From Patagioenas fasciata (Eukaryota > Chordata > Aves > Columbiformes > Columbidae): DNA of 64,000 bases. Made by a program: the position numbers and the translations under genes. The stretch covers positions 39,197,501 through 39,261,500 of the forward strand of contig NC_092526.1 in the NCBI RefSeq assembly GCF_037038585.1. Direction: 5' to 3'. The notes below the pieces were generated by a model. It had not been told where the DNA came from. It saw nothing but the letters and a program-made list of their open reading frames with translations, and made no database searches. Positions 61,468-64,000 of this stretch are shown piece after piece. The stretch's first letter is position 1. Every line of letters begins with the position of its first letter.

Positions 61468-63400
61468 TTTGTACTACCTAGAAAATCAAATAAGACATAT
61501 AAATATAGTGAGTTTTTTTCAACAAAGTAGAAGGCAAGAGAAAACGAGAATTAACAAAAAAATTAGGACGCATTGATTCAATTAGTGCAAATATTTTTAA
61601 AATTGTACAAAACTTGAAAACATACGCAGTAGGTTTGAAATTAAATATTATGACCTTTTGACTATATTTGCTTCATACTGACTGCTATTTGCCTTTCTTT
61701 TTTTTCTTTCCAGCTTAAAAGCTTAATAATAGTTTTATAGGAAAAATATGACTTGGGATTGTTTTGCCAAAACCCGAGTGAAGCTTAGCAACAAGTACAG
61801 CTTTGTATAAATAAATGATACCATTAATATGCTTTTTTGTTTTGTAATGTCATATGCAAGATATAAAAGCAAAACGAGACAGGATAACCACTGAGACTTG
61901 AAGAATTACCTAGCAATACATTTTCTCATCAATAGCTTTGCATAAACCTCATAAATTCTAAAATGAATCATGATTTGCTATCATTGCGAATGGACGCTTG
62001 AAGAAATCACAACTTGTTCCCCGTTGCTTTTTCCTGGTCTTGCAAATTAGCTGTTCCCAACACAGGAAAACATGTTGGTTTTTACACTTCATCAGCCACG
62101 GTCAATTGGTGCAGGAGCACCACTCCCAGCACAACACTTGATTTGAAGAGCTTCCCAAAATGCCCCGTCTAGGTGGAAACTAATGGCTTATGTAAGCTGT
62201 ACTCCAGCACGGTTCCAAGACAACTGCATTTTCTGCGGCTTTATGATACAAAATACGCCCACTCAGGAACAATTGTGTGCCTCGTGGATGGAGTAAGTTG
62301 AGCGTACCAAAAAACACATTAAAATAGACACTGCAAGCACTTGCTGACTCATGTGTTCAGGCAAACACAAATAGATTTTTTTATCTATCATTTTGCCTTT
62401 CCTTGACTGTTCTTGAAAATCTGTCTCTTCTCAAGTAATTGTAGAGGACACTGTGGTGTCTTTGTACAGTGGGCTGCATCAAATAGTCTCAAAACTGAAT
62501 ATAGAAACCAAGCAATCGTGATTTTTTTTTTTTTACTTTCTACCCAAGCACTTTTAGTGTAAAACCAGTGGTTAAACTTCATATGATCTCACACAATCTA
62601 TGAGAAAGCTTCAACATATTTCTACATGAAGTAATAATTCCCTCTGATAACATACTGCATGGTAATTACCTTTTCCATTGTCTTTAAACTGGTCATTTAA
62701 GTCAGTCTACAGGACAGTATGTGGATATGTAACCATCAGCTTTTTTTCTTTTTTATTTTTTCCCCTATTTGTTGCAATGACCTGGTATCATGTTCTCTCT
62801 CTTGTACAATGGGGTTGAGCCCTCCAGTCCCTTTCCAGTCTTTTCTCTCCAGTATTTTTTAAGATAAATGTTTCTTCAATGTGAATGTTTCGCATCTTTT
62901 TTCAGGGTTACTTATTCTGAGGCCATTCTCACTGAAAAACAAACAAACAAAACAACTTGTATACAAGTATTATGACATATTTTTTACATCAAATGTAGAT
63001 GCAGCCTAATAAAGTTCAGTGGTATTTAGCTCTGTCCCTCAATTAGCAATTTTTTGTGTTGAGCGCGATAAGTGACATGGTAACCTTGACAGAAGTTCTG
63101 TTTTACACGGAATTACAAATATTATATATATTGTGGGTACATATATGAAAGTACATGTCTTTTAAGTGGTAATTATGTCCTGTAGCTAGGCGTTTGTTAG
63201 CAGCTAATGACTGCCTGCCGTAAGATGGTTCTCTCTTACCCTTTCCTCCTTCATCACTAACTACCAACAGGTGCCCAACACAATAAATTACTTTAGACAT
63301 CATAAAGAAATGACGTTTTCCACTGAGCCTTACTGCCCTTCAAGCCAACAGCTGTAGTTTTTGAAGACTGACATCTTCAGCGGCTAACAGCTGCTCCAGC
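61468..63400. other. Intergenic DNA, no gene seen
   Basis: AT-rich, without recognisable exons. It has short homopolymers (T-rich around 62521 and 62740) only. It separates the solo LTR from the CpG island at the window edge. Confidence 0.6.
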
Positions 63401-63479
63401 CCCACCCCACCTATTTTTCACCTTTCTATAGAACCTCTTCATCAGCAGCCTGCTTTCCTTTGCTTTTTCCCTTCTCCTG

Positions 63480-64000
63480 AAGTCTCCCGCCGGGGGGGGC
63501 GAAGCGCGGGACCGGCCCTGCCGCCCCGCGCCGCCAGGGGGCGGTGTTGCCTGTGCAGCGGGGGCCGCGCGGGGCGCGGCGGGTGCGGGACGCACCCCAG
63601 GCTGGCGGCTGTCAGGGCAGCGAACTGAGGGGAGATGGCGGCGAAATCGCAGCCCCGCGTGATTCGGGGGATTTGGCCTCATCTTCAAGCGATGCGGGAT
63701 CCCAGCGTGAGCCTTTGCCGGTTTTTTGCGACACACCCCTCACGCCTCGCACCCGCTCCGCTCGCCCACCCTCAGCAACCGGGGCCTGAGCGCGGCGTTC
63801 CGTTCACCCCGCGGCTGCCGGGGCCGCGCTCCCTCGCTGATCACAGTCCCTGCCGCTCCTCAGCCGGTGCCTCCGCACGATCGCTGCAGCAGGGGAGGTA
63901 ACCTGCATCCCCTTTCTTCACACTCGGTTTTTACCCTGAGGCGGGCGCAGCCCAAACCTTCCTAAAACACGCGCGGGGCTGTCTCCGCACGCTCCCCACG
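63480..64000 (+). promoter_or_regulatory. CpG island, unassigned promoter at window end
   Basis: GC-rich, CpG-dense block reaching the window edge. On the + strand AGATGGCGGCGAAATC resembles a YY1-type initiator, and CCCAGC|GTGAGC at about 63705 resembles a donor. The frame MAAKSQPRVIRGIWPHLQAM does not match a protein I know. In mammals PLCL1 starts on this side of BOLL in this direction, so it may be a PLCL1 upstream exon or a noncoding transcript. Neither is shown by the sequence. Confidence 0.5.
63531..63545 (+). promoter_or_regulatory. CTCF-like site
   Basis: CCGCCAGGGGGCGGT fits the core of the vertebrate CTCF motif well. It sits inside the CpG island beyond BOLL, where it could separate BOLL from the next gene. 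Binding is inferred from the motif only. Confidence 0.55.

Noticed and set aside
63377-63736. 119-residue - strand frame in the terminal CpG island
   Set aside because: Pro/Ala/Arg-rich translation of GC-rich DNA with no family resemblance; no splice or start evidence supports it.
1-64000. CRISPR array, operon or phage-type systems
   Set aside because: The sequence is spliced vertebrate DNA with GT-AG introns, CR1 LINEs and CpG islands; no regularly spaced repeats or bacterial gene organisation occur.

Overview
This is a vertebrate nuclear window from a bird. Avian CR1 LINE fragments occur four times, and one LTR resembles an endogenous-retrovirus family I associate with non-galliform birds. 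The gene order matches the block on human chromosome 2q33 (MOB4, RFTN2, BOLL). The exact species cannot be read from the window. All gene calls were made by translating exons by eye, checking splice sites and phases, and comparing with remembered vertebrate orthologues.

Layout: (1) 1-600, a CpG-rich promoter with a (GGA)n tract and a TCTCGCGAGA element, followed by MOB4 on the + strand. It has 8 coding exons (303-6306) and encodes 225 residues, a complete MOB-family STRIPAK subunit. (2) 6307-9367, the shared 3' flank of MOB4 and RFTN2, which converge. It holds MOB4 poly(A) signals and a strong hairpin at 7815-7866. (3) RFTN2 (raftlin-2) on the - strand, 9 coding exons between 31737 and 9368, 506 residues, plus a likely 5' untranslated exon ending at 32184. 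Its introns hold a CR1 copy (about 11241-11880) and a 62-bp duplicate of the exon 2 boundary at 25913-25974. (4) About 32.3-39.4 kb, AT-rich intergenic DNA. MARS2, which lies here in mammals, is not present. (5) BOLL (boule, DAZ family) on the - strand, 11 coding exons between 56634 and 40635, about 293 residues, with a GC-rich first exon. A 1.5-kb CR1 sits in its intron 9, an older CR1 in intron 7, and a third young-family CR1 lies about 260 bp upstream of its start codon. (6) 57.2-63.4 kb, intergenic DNA with a solo LTR at about 60932-61467. (7) 63.4-64.0 kb, a second CpG island with a CTCF-like site and no gene I can name. By synteny it could be the upstream edge of PLCL1 or a noncoding transcript.

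The three genes do not form one pathway. MOB4 is a housekeeping signalling scaffold, RFTN2 a lipid-raft protein, and BOLL a germline RNA-binding protein. Their proximity is conserved synteny, not an operon-like arrangement. I found no novel multi-gene system. The most interesting items are the duplicated RFTN2 exon edge, the miRNA-like hairpin, the repeated block in MOB4 intron 1, the altered BOLL C-terminus and the unassigned CpG island.
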